A stretch of 64,000 nt of DNA from Streptomyces cellulosae (lineage in GTDB: Bacteria > Actinomycetota > Actinomycetes > Streptomycetales > Streptomycetaceae). Position 1 is the stretch's first letter. Each line of letters starts with the position of its first letter. This document shows, one piece after another, positions 8,773 to 18,534 of the stretch. The stretch is taken from NCBI GenBank assembly GCA_014655195.1, contig BNBH01000001.1, positions 310,001 to 374,000 on the forward strand, written 5' to 3'. A program made the translations under genes and the position numbers. Below the pieces are notes generated by a model. It did not search any database, was not told the DNA's origin, and was given only the letters and a program-made list of their open reading frames with translations.

Positions 8773-10218
8773 CAGACCCAGCGCCGGCATCAGGTAGTAG
8801 AAGGCGAAGACGGCCGCCACCACGTACATCGCCGGCGGGACCTCCTTGCCGCGGCCCGCCGCGAGGCGCAGCGCCACGAAGGTGAGGAAGCCCATCCCGA
8901 TGCCGTTGGTGATCGAGTAGGTGAACGGCATCATCACCATCGTGATGAAGGCCGGGATCGCGATGGTGTGGTCCGCCCAGTCGATCTCCTTGATCCCGTT
9001 GGCCAGGATCAGGAAGCCCACCGCGAGCAGCGCCGGGGTGGCCGCCTGGGACGGGACCATGGTGGCGATCGGCGTGAGGAACAGCGCCACGGCGAACAGA
9101 CCGCCGGTGACGACGTTGGCGAAGCCCGTCCGCGCGCCCTCGCCGACACCGGCGGTGGACTCCACGAACGCGGTGGTGGCGGAGGCGGAGCTGGCGCCGC
9201 CCGCGGCGACGGCGACACCGTCGATGAACAGCACCTTGTTGATGCCGGGCATCTGGCCCTCGCCGTCGGTGAGCTTGGCCTCGTCCGAGACGCCCATGAT
9301 CGTGCCCATCGCGTCGAAGAAGCACGACAACAGCACGGTGAAGACGAACAGCACGCCGGTCAGCACGCCGACCTTGGAGAATCCGCCGAACAGGCTGACC
9401 TGGCCGATCAGGCCGAAGTCGGGGGTGGCGACCGGGTTGCCGGGCCACTCGGGCGAGGTCAGACCCCAGGACGGCACGTCCGCGACGGCGTTGATCAGGA
9501 CGGCGACGACGGTCATCACGACGATGGAGACGAGGATCGCGCCGGGCACCTTGCGCACGATCAGCGCCAGCGTGAGCAGCGCGCCGAGCACGAACACCAG
9601 CACCGGCCAGCCGTTGAGGTGGCCGTCGGCGCCGAGCTGGAGCGGGACGGTGGTCTGGGCGGCGTCCGGGATGCGGGAGACGAAGCCCGAGTCGACGAGC
9701 CCGATCAGCATGATGAACAGGCCGATGCCGATGGCGATGGCCTTGCGCAGGCCGTAGGGCACGGCGTTCATCACGCGCTCGCGCAGACCGGTGGCGACCA
9801 GGATCATCACCACGAAGCCGGCCAGCACCACCATGCCCATGGCGTCCGGCCAGGACATGCGGGGCGCGAGCTGGAGCGCGACCACCGAGTTCACGCCGAG
9901 GCCGGCGGCCAGGGCGATCGGGACGTTGCCGATGACGCCCATGAGCAGCGTGGTGAACGCGGCGGTCAGGGCGGTCGCGGTGACCAGCTGGCCGTTGTCC
10001 AGCTGGTTGCCGTACATGTCCTTCGCGCTGCCCAGGATGATCGGGTTCAGCACGATGATGTACGCCATCGCGAAGAAGGTGGCGAAACCGCCGCGGATCT
10101 CGCGGGGCAGGGTGCTGCCGCGCTCGGTGATCCGGAAGTAGCGGTCGAGGGCGCCGGACGCGGCACCGGACCCCGGCTGCTCGGGGGTGGGCGCCTTGGC
10201 GGGGGCCGACGTGGACAT
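8767..10218 (-). CDS. NCS2-family purine permease (AzgA-type)
   Basis: Proton-coupled uptake of hypoxanthine, guanine or adenine in this subfamily; cytoplasmic membrane, 483 residues. AzgA-type features: ERGSTLPREIRGGFATFFAMAYIIVLNP at about residues 30-60, GLGVNS in helix 3, and SASATTAFVESTAGVGEGARTG near the middle. The ATG at 10218 (MSTSAPAK) is chosen because GAGGT lies 8 bases upstream; a frame upstream to 10299 also exists. Downstream it meets the RHH gene at a shared terminator. Substrate specificity cannot be told from sequence. Confidence 0.93.
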   Translation of the reverse strand: MSTSAPAKAPTPEQPGSGAASGALDRYFRITERGSTLPREIRGGFATFFAMAYIIVLNPIILGSAKDMYGNQLDNGQLVTATALTAAFTTLLMGVIGNVPIALAAGLGVNSVVALQLAPRMSWPDAMGMVVLAGFVVMILVATGLRERVMNAVPYGLRKAIAIGIGLFIMLIGLVDSGFVSRIPDAAQTTVPLQLGADGHLNGWPVLVFVLGALLTLALIVRKVPGAILVSIVVMTVVAVLINAVADVPSWGLTSPEWPGNPVATPDFGLIGQVSLFGGFSKVGVLTGVLFVFTVLLSCFFDAMGTIMGVSDEAKLTDGEGQMPGINKVLFIDGVAVAAGGASSASATTAFVESTAGVGEGARTGFANVVTGGLFAVALFLTPIATMVPSQAATPALLAVGFLILANGIKEIDWADHTIAIPAFITMVMMPFTYSITNGIGMGFLTFVALRLAAGRGKEVPPAMYVVAAVFAFYYLMPALGLT

Positions 10219-10461
10219 GTGCAGGGACCTCATCACCGGCGGGCTCCCCCCGGAGCCGAGCCTTTGGTGTTTTCTACGAATAAAAGCGGTCAGAGGCAAA
10301 CGGATTCAGTATGAACATATAACGCCGTCCACACCATCTCCGCGCGTAGACAGACCGAGGCCGGTGTGATTCGCGCACCACCGCGGGGCTCACCCGGCGC
10401 GAGAGCGAGGGCCGTCCGATGCGGGGCGCCACGCCCCCGGCGCTCCTCGTAAGCTGTCCGC
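10219..10461. promoter_or_regulatory. Intergenic region between permease and DUF2530 gene
   Basis: An A+T-rich patch (10270-10325) unlike its surroundings contains the dyad TATG-AA-CATA (10310-10319), which may be an operator for the purine permease. No known riboswitch was recognised. Confidence 0.35.
10450..10461 (+). promoter_or_regulatory. -10 box, leaderless start of DUF2530 gene
   Basis: TAAGCT at 10450-10455 with 6 bases to the ATG at 10462. Confidence 0.45.
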
Positions 10462-10755
10462 ATGGCGAAGTGGACCCCCAAGCACGAGGCGCCGGAGCCC
10501 CTGGAGGGCCCCGTGGTCGCCACCATCACCGGCGGCACGATCGTCTGGTTCGTCCTCTTCCTGGTGCAGCTGCCGTTCTACGGCTGGTTCGACGAGCGCG
10601 GGCACACCTGGTGGGTGTGGACCTGCCTGGCCGGCGGCGGTCTCGGCCTCATCGGCGTCTGGTACGTGCGCAGGCGCGACGCCGCGATCAAGCGGGCGCG
10701 GGCCGAGGAGGCCGACGCGGCGGCGGACCGCACCTCCGCCGCGCACACCGACTGA
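10462..10755 (+). CDS. DUF2530 membrane protein
   Basis: 97-residue actinobacterial protein of unknown function. Two membrane helices are visible (about residues 19-40 and 50-70), followed by a charged cytoplasmic tail VRRRDAAIKRARAEEADAA. The phrase EGPVVATITGGTIVWFV and the pair WF-GHTWWVWTC match the DUF2530 pattern. It is divergent from the NCS2 permease. A leaderless start is likely. Confidence 0.85.
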   Translation: MAKWTPKHEAPEPLEGPVVATITGGTIVWFVLFLVQLPFYGWFDERGHTWWVWTCLAGGGLGLIGVWYVRRRDAAIKRARAEEADAAADRTSAAHTD

Positions 10756-10884
10756 TTCCGGCCAACCCGGCACCCTGACACGGCAGTTGGGGGAACTACC
10801 ACCGCGGTAGGACCCCGGTACGACGGCCGTCCTCCCCTGGTCGGAACTTCCCCTCTCCAGCGGGTGAGGCACCGGATCCGCACG

Positions 10885-10897
10885 TACCGTCGAATGC
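10885..10897 (+). promoter_or_regulatory. -10 box, leaderless start of P-type ATPase gene
   Basis: TACCGT at 10885-10890 with 7 bases to the ATG at 10898. Confidence 0.45.
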
Positions 10898-13297
10898 ATG
10901 ACGCATCTCGATGCGGGCGACCGGACCGATGCCGTCCGGCCTGCCACGGCCACATCACCGGTGACCGGTCTGACCTCGGCGGAAGTGGCCGAGCGGGTGG
11001 CGCGCGGACAGGTCAACGACGTACCGGTGCGCAGCAGCCGGTCGGTCTGGGACATCGTCCGCGCGAACGTCTTCACCCGGTTCAACGCGATCATCGGCGT
11101 GCTCTGGGTGATCATGCTGATCGTCGCGCCGTTCCAGGACAGCCTGTTCGGCTACGTCATCCTCGCCAACACCGGCATCGGCATCGTCCAGGAGTGGCGG
11201 GCGAAGAAGACGCTGGACTCGCTCGCGCTGATCGGCGAGGTGCGGCCGACGGTGCGCCGGGACGGGGTGTCCGCCGAGATCGGCACGTCCGAGATCGTGC
11301 TGGACGACCTCATCGAGATCGGGCCGGGGGACAAGGTCGTCGTCGACGGGGTGGTCGTCGAGGCGGACAACCTGGAGATCGACGAGTCGCTGCTCACCGG
11401 TGAGGCCGACCCGGTGCTGAAGCGGCCCGGGGACCCGGTGATGTCCGGCAGCTTCGTCGTCGCGGGCGGCGGCTCCTTCCAGGCGACCCGGGTGGGCCGC
11501 GAGGCCTACGCGGCGCAGCTCGCCGAGGAGGCGTCCCGCTTCACCCTGGTCCGCTCCGAGCTGCGCAGCGGCATCTCCACGATCCTCAAGTACGTCACCT
11601 GGATGATGGTGCCGACCGCGATCGGCCTGATCGTCAGCCAGCTCGTGGTGAAGGACAACGAGCTGAAGGACTCGATCGCCCGTACCGTCGGCGGGATCGT
11701 GCCGATGGTCCCGGAGGGACTCGTCCTGCTCACTTCCGTCGCCTTCGCGATCGGCGTGATCCGGCTGGGCCGCAAGCAGTGCCTGGTGCAGGAGCTGCCC
11801 GCGATCGAGGGCCTGGCCCGCGTGGACACGGTGTGCCTGGACAAGACCGGCACACTCACCGAGGGCGGCATGGACGTCACCGAGCTGCGGGTGCTGGGGG
11901 ACGCGGACGAGTCGTACGTACGGATGGTGCTGGGCGAGCTGGGCTCGGCGGACCCGCGGCCGAACGCGTCGCTGCGGGCGATCATCGCGGCGTACCCGGA
12001 CACCACCGACTGGCGGCTCACCGACACCCTGCCCTTCTCCTCGGCCCGCAAGTACAGCGGCGCCACGCTCGACGAGGGCGACGGGCGGCCGGTCACCTGG
12101 CTGCTGGGCGCCCCGGACGTGCTGCTCCCCCACGGCGACCCGGCGCTGGGAGAGACCGAGCGGATGAACCGGGAGGGCCTGCGGGTGCTGCTGCTGGCGC
12201 GCGTCCGCGAGGGGGCCGACGTCGACGACCCGGCCGCCGTGGACGGCATACGGGCGGTCGCGCTGGTGGTGCTGGAGCAGCGGCTGCGGCCCGACGCCGC
12301 CGACACCCTGCGCTACTTCGAGGAGCAGGACGTCAGCGCGAAGGTGATCTCCGGGGACAACGCGGTGTCGGTGGGGGCGGTCGCTTCCAAGCTCGGTCTG
12401 TCCGGCACGGCGGTGGACGCGCGCCGGCTGCCCGCGGAGCGGGAGGCCATGGCCGACGAGCTGGAGGCCGGCACGGTCTTCGGGCGGGTCACCCCGCAGC
12501 AGAAGCGGACCATGGTGGGCGCGCTCCAGTCGAAGGGCCACACGGTCGCGATGACCGGCGACGGTGTGAACGACGTGCTGGCGCTGAAGGACGCGGACAT
12601 CGGCGTGGCGATGGGATCGGGTTCGGAGGCCACCCGCGCGGTCGCGCAGATCGTGCTGCTGAACAACAGCTTCGCCACGCTGCCGTCGGTGGTGGCCGAG
12701 GGGCGGCGGGTGATCGGCAACATCACACGGGTCGCCACGCTGTTCCTGGTGAAGACGGTGTACTCGGTGCTGCTGGCGGTGCTGGTGGTGGTGTCGCAGG
12801 TGGAGTACCCGTTCCTGCCTCGCCATCTGACGCTGCTGTCCACGCTGACCATCGGCGTCCCCGCCTTCTTCCTCGCCCTCGCCCCCAACAAGGAGCGCGC
12901 GAGGCCGAACTTCGTCCGCCGGGTCATGCGGTACGCGGTCCCGGGCGGGGTGCTGGCGGCGCTGGCCACCTTCGCCACGTACATGCTGGCCCGCAGCCAC
13001 TACAGCGGCCCGGGCTCGCTGGACGCGGAGACCAGCGCGGCGACGCTCACGCTCTTCCTGATCTCCATCTGGGTCCTGGCGATCATCGCCCGTCCCTACA
13101 CCTGGTGGCGCATCGCCCTGGTCGCGGCGATGGCCGGCGCGTTCCTCCTGGTCCTGGCCGTCCCCTGGCTCCAGGACTTCTTCGCCCTGCGCCTGGTCGG
13201 CATGACGATGCCGTGGCTGGCGGTGGGCATCGCGGCGGTCACGGCGGCGGTCCTGGAGTTCCTCTGGCGCTGGGTGGACCGCAGATTCCCCGTCTGA
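10898..13297 (+). CDS. Cation-transporting P-type ATPase, CtpE-like
   Basis: ATP-driven ion pump, 799 residues. Domain order: short N-terminus, membrane pair, actuator with LLTGEAD (about 168-174), second membrane pair with IVPMVPEGLVLLTS in M4, phosphorylation motif DKTGTLT with Asp315, nucleotide-binding domain, hinge TGDGVNDVLALKDADIGVAMG (about 552-572), and six C-terminal membrane segments. No N-terminal heavy-metal CxxC domain and no CPC motif; the M4 PEGL pattern matches mycobacterial CtpE, which is linked to calcium uptake. Ion identity is thus an inference. A leaderless start is likely. Confidence 0.92.
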   Translation: MTHLDAGDRTDAVRPATATSPVTGLTSAEVAERVARGQVNDVPVRSSRSVWDIVRANVFTRFNAIIGVLWVIMLIVAPFQDSLFGYVILANTGIGIVQEWRAKKTLDSLALIGEVRPTVRRDGVSAEIGTSEIVLDDLIEIGPGDKVVVDGVVVEADNLEIDESLLTGEADPVLKRPGDPVMSGSFVVAGGGSFQATRVGREAYAAQLAEEASRFTLVRSELRSGISTILKYVTWMMVPTAIGLIVSQLVVKDNELKDSIARTVGGIVPMVPEGLVLLTSVAFAIGVIRLGRKQCLVQELPAIEGLARVDTVCLDKTGTLTEGGMDVTELRVLGDADESYVRMVLGELGSADPRPNASLRAIIAAYPDTTDWRLTDTLPFSSARKYSGATLDEGDGRPVTWLLGAPDVLLPHGDPALGETERMNREGLRVLLLARVREGADVDDPAAVDGIRAVALVVLEQRLRPDAADTLRYFEEQDVSAKVISGDNAVSVGAVASKLGLSGTAVDARRLPAEREAMADELEAGTVFGRVTPQQKRTMVGALQSKGHTVAMTGDGVNDVLALKDADIGVAMGSGSEATRAVAQIVLLNNSFATLPSVVAEGRRVIGNITRVATLFLVKTVYSVLLAVLVVVSQVEYPFLPRHLTLLSTLTIGVPAFFLALAPNKERARPNFVRRVMRYAVPGGVLAALATFATYMLARSHYSGPGSLDAETSAATLTLFLISIWVLAIIARPYTWWRIALVAAMAGAFLLVLAVPWLQDFFALRLVGMTMPWLAVGIAAVTAAVLEFLWRWVDRRFPV

Positions 13298-13379
13298 GAC
13301 GGGTCGATCGGGCGTTATGCCCGGTACATGGGTGACCATGGGAGTCTGCCGCCGCAGGTGATCGGAGACGGAAGACCTC

Positions 13380-15290
13380 ATGAAGCTGCTGTCCCGGAAG
13401 AAGTCCGACGAGTCGCAGACGCGGTCGAGCAGGGGCGAGCTCGCGGCTCAGCTGGCCGCGCCGGTGCGCCGGTTCCTGGCGACCGAGGCGGGCAGCTCCG
13501 GGCTGATGCTGCTCGCGGTGGCCGTCGCCCTGATCTGGGCGAACTCCGGCTGGTCGGAGTCGTACTTCTCCCTGTGGCACACCGAGGCGTCCGTCGCGGT
13601 CGGCGACGCGGAACTGGCGATGGACCTGGGGCACTGGGTCAACGACGGGCTGATGGCGCTGTTCTTCTTCGTCATCGGCCTGGAGGTCCGCTACGAGCTG
13701 TCCGTCGGCTCGCTGAACGACCGCCGCCGCGTCATGATCCCTGGCCTCGCGGGCGTCGGCGGCATGGTCGTGCCGGTCCTGCTCTACCTGCTGATCGCGC
13801 CCGGTTCGGAGGCCGCGGGCGGCTGGGGCATCGTCATCGGCACCGACACGGCGTTCCTGCTGGGCGCGCTCGCCATGGTGGGCCCCCGTTTCACCACCCA
13901 GCTGCGGGTCTTCCTGCTGGCCATCACGGTCATCGACGACATCGTCGCGGTCACCGTCATCGGTGTCGTCTACTCCGGGTCGATCCGGGTGCCGGAGCTG
14001 ATCGGGGCGCTGGCGCTGGGCGCGGTCCTGTCGTCGCTGTCCCGGTTCGACGTGTGGCGGGCCGTCCCGTACGTGCTGGTCGTGCTCGTGATGTGGTACC
14101 TGACCCTGAACGCCGGGCTGCACGCGTCCATCGCCGGCATGCTCGGCGGTCTGCTCATCCCCGCGCGCGAGCCGTCCCGCGAGGGCGTCGAGCAGGCGGC
14201 GCGGCTGTTCCGCGCGTTCCGCCAGTCGCCGCGCGCGGACGTGGGGAAGACCGCGCGCAAGGGCCTCCAGAAGGCGGTTTCGGTCAACGAACGCCTCCAG
14301 ATGTATCTGCACCCCTGGTCCAGCTACGTCGTCGTCCCGGTGTTCGCCCTGGCCAACGCGGGCGTCGACCTGCGCGGCGGCGTCCTCACCGACGCGCTGG
14401 GCTCCGCGCTCACCTGGGCCGTGGTGGTCGGTCTCGTCGGGGGCAAGTTCATCGGCATCTGGGGCGGCACACGGCTCGGCACCCGGTTCGGCCTGGGCGA
14501 ACTTCCCCCCGGGGTGGATCAGGGCCATGTCCTGGGCGGCGCGGCCCTGTCCGGCATCGGCTTCACCGTCTCCCTGCTGATCGCGGGCCTCGCCTTCGAC
14601 GACGAGCCGGAACTGCTCGCCCGGGCGACCGTCGGCGTGCTGCTCGCGGCGGTGATCGCCACCCTGCTGGGCTGGCTGGCGTTCCGCGTCTCCACGATGC
14701 TCGGCGGCAAGACGGACGCCGACCTGCCCCGCTACCTGGACCGCCTGGTCGACCCGGAGACGGACCACATCCTCGGCCCGGCCGACGCGCCGCTCACGCT
14801 GGTCGAGTACGGCGACTTCGAGTGCCCCTTCTGCGCCCGCGCCACCGGCGTCACCAAGGAACTGCGCAACCGCTTCGGCGACCGCTTCCGCTACGTCTTC
14901 CGGCACCTCCCCCTCCCCGACGTCCACCCGCACGCCGAACTGGCCGCACGCGCGGCGGTCGCCGCGGACGCCCAGGGCCGCTTCTGGGACATGCACGACC
15001 TGCTGTACCGGCACCAGGACCAGTTGGAGTACGAGGACACCGTCGTCTACGCCATCGACCTCGGCCTCGACATGGAGAAGTTCCTCGACGACCTGGAGTC
15101 CGACTGGGTCGCCGAACGCGTCCGCCGCGACGCCCGCAGCGCGGAGGCGAGCGGGGTCCAGGGCGCGCCGACGTTCTTCATCGGCAACCGCAGGCACACG
15201 GGGCCCTACGACGCGGAGACGCTGGCGCGGGAGCTGGAGCAACTGGAGTACGAGGGGTCGGGGGCGACGCCCACGGACCGGAGCGGCTGA
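13380..15290 (+). CDS. nhaA: NhaA Na+/H+ antiporter fused to a DsbA-like thioredoxin domain
   Basis: 636 residues. The N-terminal part (about 30-430) is Nha[26 protein letters not shown], the central [13 protein letters not shown] with the paired aspartates for ion binding, and [15 protein letters not shown]-terminal thioredoxin-like domain (about 455-615) has the active site CPFC (Cys482/Cys485), and [10 protein letters not shown] gives the cis-proline. This fusion is known in actinobacteria. The antiporter sits in the membrane; the side on which the redox domain faces is not determined. Starts 82 bases after the P-type ATPase gene, same strand. Confidence 0.93.
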   Translation: MKLLSRKKSDESQTRSSRGELAAQLAAPVRRFLATEAGSSGLMLLAVAVALIWANSGWSESYFSLWHTEASVAVGDAELAMDLGHWVNDGLMALFFFVIGLEVRYELSVGSLNDRRRVMIPGLAGVGGMVVPVLLYLLIAPGSEAAGGWGIVIGTDTAFLLGALAMVGPRFTTQLRVFLLAITVIDDIVAVTVIGVVYSGSIRVPELIGALALGAVLSSLSRFDVWRAVPYVLVVLVMWYLTLNAGLHASIAGMLGGLLIPAREPSREGVEQAARLFRAFRQSPRADVGKTARKGLQKAVSVNERLQMYLHPWSSYVVVPVFALANAGVDLRGGVLTDALGSALTWAVVVGLVGGKFIGIWGGTRLGTRFGLGELPPGVDQGHVLGGAALSGIGFTVSLLIAGLAFDDEPELLARATVGVLLAAVIATLLGWLAFRVSTMLGGKTDADLPRYLDRLVDPETDHILGPADAPLTLVEYGDFECPFCARATGVTKELRNRFGDRFRYVFRHLPLPDVHPHAELAARAAVAADAQGRFWDMHDLLYRHQDQLEYEDTVVYAIDLGLDMEKFLDDLESDWVAERVRRDARSAEASGVQGAPTFFIGNRRHTGPYDAETLARELEQLEYEGSGATPTDRSG

Positions 15291-15294
15291 AGTC

Positions 15295-15343
15295 AGCCCC
15301 TCCGGCGTTTGAGGAGCGGGGTCCGGGGCGGAGCCTGGGCGGA
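15295..15343. repeat. Dispersed Streptomyces intergenic repeat
   Basis: The phrase CCCCTCCGGCGTTTGAGGAG with following GGGGTCCGGGGCGG resembles the CCGGCGTTTGAGGA element I know from many Streptomyces intergenic regions. Here it fills the gap between two convergent genes. Confidence 0.5.
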
Positions 15344-18300
15344 TCAGTCGAACCAGCGGTCCCTCGCCAGTTCCTCCGTCCGCGACGGATCCTCCAGCAG
15401 CGCCGCCACCTCGAACCGCCGAGGCCACTGCCCCGCCGCCCAGGCGAGACCCGCCGCCACGCCCTCCAGGGTGGACGCGTGCAGCACCCCGTCGTCGGTG
15501 AGGCGCCAGTCGAGTTCCACGCCGTCCACGACGAGCTCCTCGTGCTCGACGTACGTGGACGGGGTCCGCGGCCCCAGCAGGACCCGTACGGACTCCGGCA
15601 CCTCGTGTTCCGTGCCCTCGGAGTCCACCCGTCCCGTGACGGACTCGCTGAGCCGCCGTACCTGGAACAGCTCCGCCAGTTCGGCGGCCCGCGCCGGGCG
15701 GACCGGGAGCAGCGGTACCCCGGAGGTGAACGGCAGCAGGTCGGGCGAGTCGACGACCACCGCCTCGGAGGCGTCCACCACCTCCACCCGCCCGTCGACC
15801 ACCGCGCGCAGCTCGTCCGGCAGGGTCACCTGCTCCGGGTCCAGCTCCGCCAGCGCCCCGTACAGCCCGTGCAGCTGGGCCGCCGTGACCGGGCGGTCGG
15901 GGTCGGCGAGGCGTTCCAGGAGTTCCGCCGCGCCGCCCGGCTCGTCCAGCAGCGCCGCGACCGACGTGCGCACGCCCAGCGCCCGCAGCACCTGCTCGTC
16001 GTCGAAGCCGGTCGCGTCGGCCTCGTCGTACAGGCCGCGCAGGAGCGGGTCGCCGCCCGCCGCCCGCAGTCCGGCCGGGCGGCGGCCGCCGAGCACGGGG
16101 TGGCCGCGCAGCCACCACGCCGTGTACGGCCGTACGGTCTCGTGGGTGCCGTCGTGGAGCAGGATCCGCACCGGCTCGACCAGCGCGTCCCGCAGCGGGG
16201 GCCGGGACAGCAGGGCGAGCGCCTGGGGCCAGCGGTCGTCGTCCACGAGGTCCAGGTCGCGTACGGCGACGATCTCGGTGGCGACGGGCGGGACGGGCGC
16301 GTCGGGGAAGCGGTCGAGGATGTCCTCGGCCCACACGTCGACGGCGTCCAGCAGCCCGGGGTCGTCCGGCTCGGCGTAGTCGCTCTCGCGCGGCTCCAGC
16401 TCGTCCGGGTCGAGGACGACGTCGGTGGCCCGCACCAGCCCGAGGTCGACGAGCACCCCGCACGCGGCCAGCGGCTGCTCGCCCCACCTCCCGGCCAGTT
16501 GCGCGTCCACGGCGGCCAGCTCGCCCTCCCGCATGACCTGCGCGAAGGGGCCGCCGGGGAAGACGAGTTCGCAGGCCGGGGAGAGTTCGCCGTCCTCGTC
16601 GGGCAGGGCGAGCGCGCCCAGCCAGGGCTCGTCGCCGGGCTCCAGGCCCGCGTCCCGCACCAGCGTCAGGACGACCTCGACGAGTTCGTCGGCGTCGAGG
16701 GCGTCCTCCTCCCAGTTCACCCCGCCCTCGTCGTCGAGGGACGCGGCGACGGCGGCCCGCACCTGCGGGGTGGTGAGCACGGCGCGCGGGGTCGCGGGCA
16801 GCGCGCCCAGCTTCTCCAGCAGCGGATGCGCGGCGTCCGGGTGGGCGACCTTCAGACCGAGCCGGGCCAGCAGCTCGGCGTCGAGGGTCGCGTCCGGGGT
16901 GGGCAGCAGCACCTGCCGGGGGCCGATCGTGGTGCGTCCGTCGGCGAGCGGCACGGGGAGTCCGGAGAGCCGGTCGGGGTCGACGCCGGCGAGGCTGTCG
17001 TAGAGCCGCCGCCACCAGTCGGGGGACTTCTCCAGGCCCGCGAGCCGGTCGACCGCGTCGGTCAGCGGCACCCGCGCGACCCCAAGGGTGCGCAGCTCGG
17101 CGCGCCGTTCAAGACCGGCGGGCAGCAGTGTGGGCAGCACCTCCGCCAGCACCCGTACGGTGTCGGCGCCCGCGCCCTCGGCGATCTCGGCGTCGCGCGG
17201 GCGCAGCGCCTCGGGCAGCCCGGAGTCGTCGTCGGCGACGGGCGCGGGCGGCAGGAAGGCGGTGCGCGGCAGCCGCTCCAGGATGGCCGCGCGCAGGGCG
17301 CCGTCCAGTTCGCCCTTGCCGAGCGGGCCCGGCACGAGGTCGATGGCGCCGGCGGTCACCGGACGCCAGTCGGCGAGGAGTCCGGCGTAGGCGTCGGCTG
17401 CGCGCTGCACGAGGAAGTCGGTGAGCGGTCCTGGCGCGGCGTGCCGGCGGGTGGAGTCCAGCGGCAGGGAGGCGATGAGCAGGGCGGGCACGCCGAGCGG
17501 CTCGTCGCTCGGCGTGGGCGCGTGCACGACGGGGGCGGTGCGCGGCCGGGCGGGCGCTCCGGCGGGGCCTACGGGGACGGCCCAGGTGACCGACCAGTGC
17601 GGGCGCAGCCGCTCCTCGACGGGCCGGTCGGCGAGCAGGCCCGGGGTGAGGTCGCCGTGCGCGGCGGCGGTGCGCCAGCGGGTGACGCCGTCGCGGGAGT
17701 CGGTGACGACGGTGAGGTCGCCGTCGGTGCGGCGGCTCACGGTGCGGGGCGCGTCGTCGCCGATCTCGACGACGACCTCCTCCAGGCCGGGCAGGGCGAG
17801 CAGCAGGGCGTCGTCGACGGCGTGCAGCAGCCGCTCGGCGAGGTCGGCGGCGGCGGTGTCGCGCAGCGGCAGGATGACGGCGGTGTCGTACGGGTCGGGG
17901 GCGGTGCCCTCGGCGGCGAAGGGGAGCCGCAGCAGCGGTACGTGTCCGTCGCGGCGGCGGATCTCGTCGCCGAGGCCGGGGCTGTGCCGGGCGGTGTCCC
18001 GCGCGAGGTCCCGCGCCTCCGCGAGGGACCAGCGTACCCCGCCGTGCCGGCCGACGGCGGCGGGCTCGTCGGTGACGGCGAGCACGGCGGCGAAGCCGAC
18101 GCCGAACCGTCCGACGGCCCGGTCGGGGGTGTCCCGCTTGGCGGAGGCGCGCAGCGTGGACAGCGACTCGACGCCGGCCGCGTCCAGCGGGGCGCCGGTG
18201 TTCGCGGCGACGAGGACCCCGTCGCGGAGGGTGAGCCGGAGACGGCCGGGCACGCCGGCGCGGGCTGCGGCGTCGGCGGCGTTCTGCGCGAGTTCGACGA

Positions 18301-18463
18301 CGAGCCGGTCCCGGTAGCCGCCGAGGACGAGGTCCTCCTCGGCGTTGGCGTCCTCGCGGAACCGCGCGGGGCTGGTGGCCCAGGCGTCCAGGACCCCACG
18401 CCGCAGACGCGCCGTACCGAACGGGTCGGCACCCTCGGCGGCGGGCCGCACGAACTTGCTCAC
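15344..18463 (-). CDS. Large protein with sacsin/Hsp90-type N-terminal ATPase domain
   Basis: 1039 residues, predicted cytoplasmic. The N-terminal 200 residues show the GHKL ATPase motifs: ELAQNAADAA (N box), VLVAANTGAPLD (G1, with D replaced by N in the DxGxG position) and GRFGVGFAAVLAV (G2). The remaining 800 residues are Leu/Asp/Glu-rich with no recognised domain. This is the layout of the bacterial sacsin N-terminal-like ATPase family. The GTG start (VSKFVRPA) is chosen because GAGGAG lies 7 bases upstream; a longer ATG start at 18478 would put that site inside the gene. Divergent from the ArsB-like gene. Client or role unknown. Confidence 0.8.
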   Translation of the reverse strand: MSKFVRPAAEGADPFGTARLRRGVLDAWATSPARFREDANAEEDLVLGGYRDRLVVELAQNAADAAARAGVPGRLRLTLRDGVLVAANTGAPLDAAGVESLSTLRASAKRDTPDRAVGRFGVGFAAVLAVTDEPAAVGRHGGVRWSLAEARDLARDTARHSPGLGDEIRRRDGHVPLLRLPFAAEGTAPDPYDTAVILPLRDTAAADLAERLLHAVDDALLLALPGLEEVVVEIGDDAPRTVSRRTDGDLTVVTDSRDGVTRWRTAAAHGDLTPGLLADRPVEERLRPHWSVTWAVPVGPAGAPARPRTAPVVHAPTPSDEPLGVPALLIASLPLDSTRRHAAPGPLTDFLVQRAADAYAGLLADWRPVTAGAIDLVPGPLGKGELDGALRAAILERLPRTAFLPPAPVADDDSGLPEALRPRDAEIAEGAGADTVRVLAEVLPTLLPAGLERRAELRTLGVARVPLTDAVDRLAGLEKSPDWWRRLYDSLAGVDPDRLSGLPVPLADGRTTIGPRQVLLPTPDATLDAELLARLGLKVAHPDAAHPLLEKLGALPATPRAVLTTPQVRAAVAASLDDEGGVNWEEDALDADELVEVVLTLVRDAGLEPGDEPWLGALALPDEDGELSPACELVFPGGPFAQVMREGELAAVDAQLAGRWGEQPLAACGVLVDLGLVRATDVVLDPDELEPRESDYAEPDDPGLLDAVDVWAEDILDRFPDAPVPPVATEIVAVRDLDLVDDDRWPQALALLSRPPLRDALVEPVRILLHDGTHETVRPYTAWWLRGHPVLGGRRPAGLRAAGGDPLLRGLYDEADATGFDDEQVLRALGVRTSVAALLDEPGGAAELLERLADPDRPVTAAQLHGLYGALAELDPEQVTLPDELRAVVDGRVEVVDASEAVVVDSPDLLPFTSGVPLLPVRPARAAELAELFQVRRLSESVTGRVDSEGTEHEVPESVRVLLGPRTPSTYVEHEELVVDGVELDWRLTDDGVLHASTLEGVAAGLAWAAGQWPRRFEVAALLEDPSRTEELARDRWFD

Positions 18464-18534
18464 GTTGACTCTCCTCATCGGGCCCTGATCTGCGTGAGGT
18501 CGAAGGTACCGCTCCGCGACACCACGGGGACGCG

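Noticed and set aside
10955..13381. Antisense frame of about 800 codons opposite the P-type ATPase gene
   Set aside because: Composition rich in His, Arg, Gln and Asp typical of antisense shadow; the sense frame has all P-type motifs.
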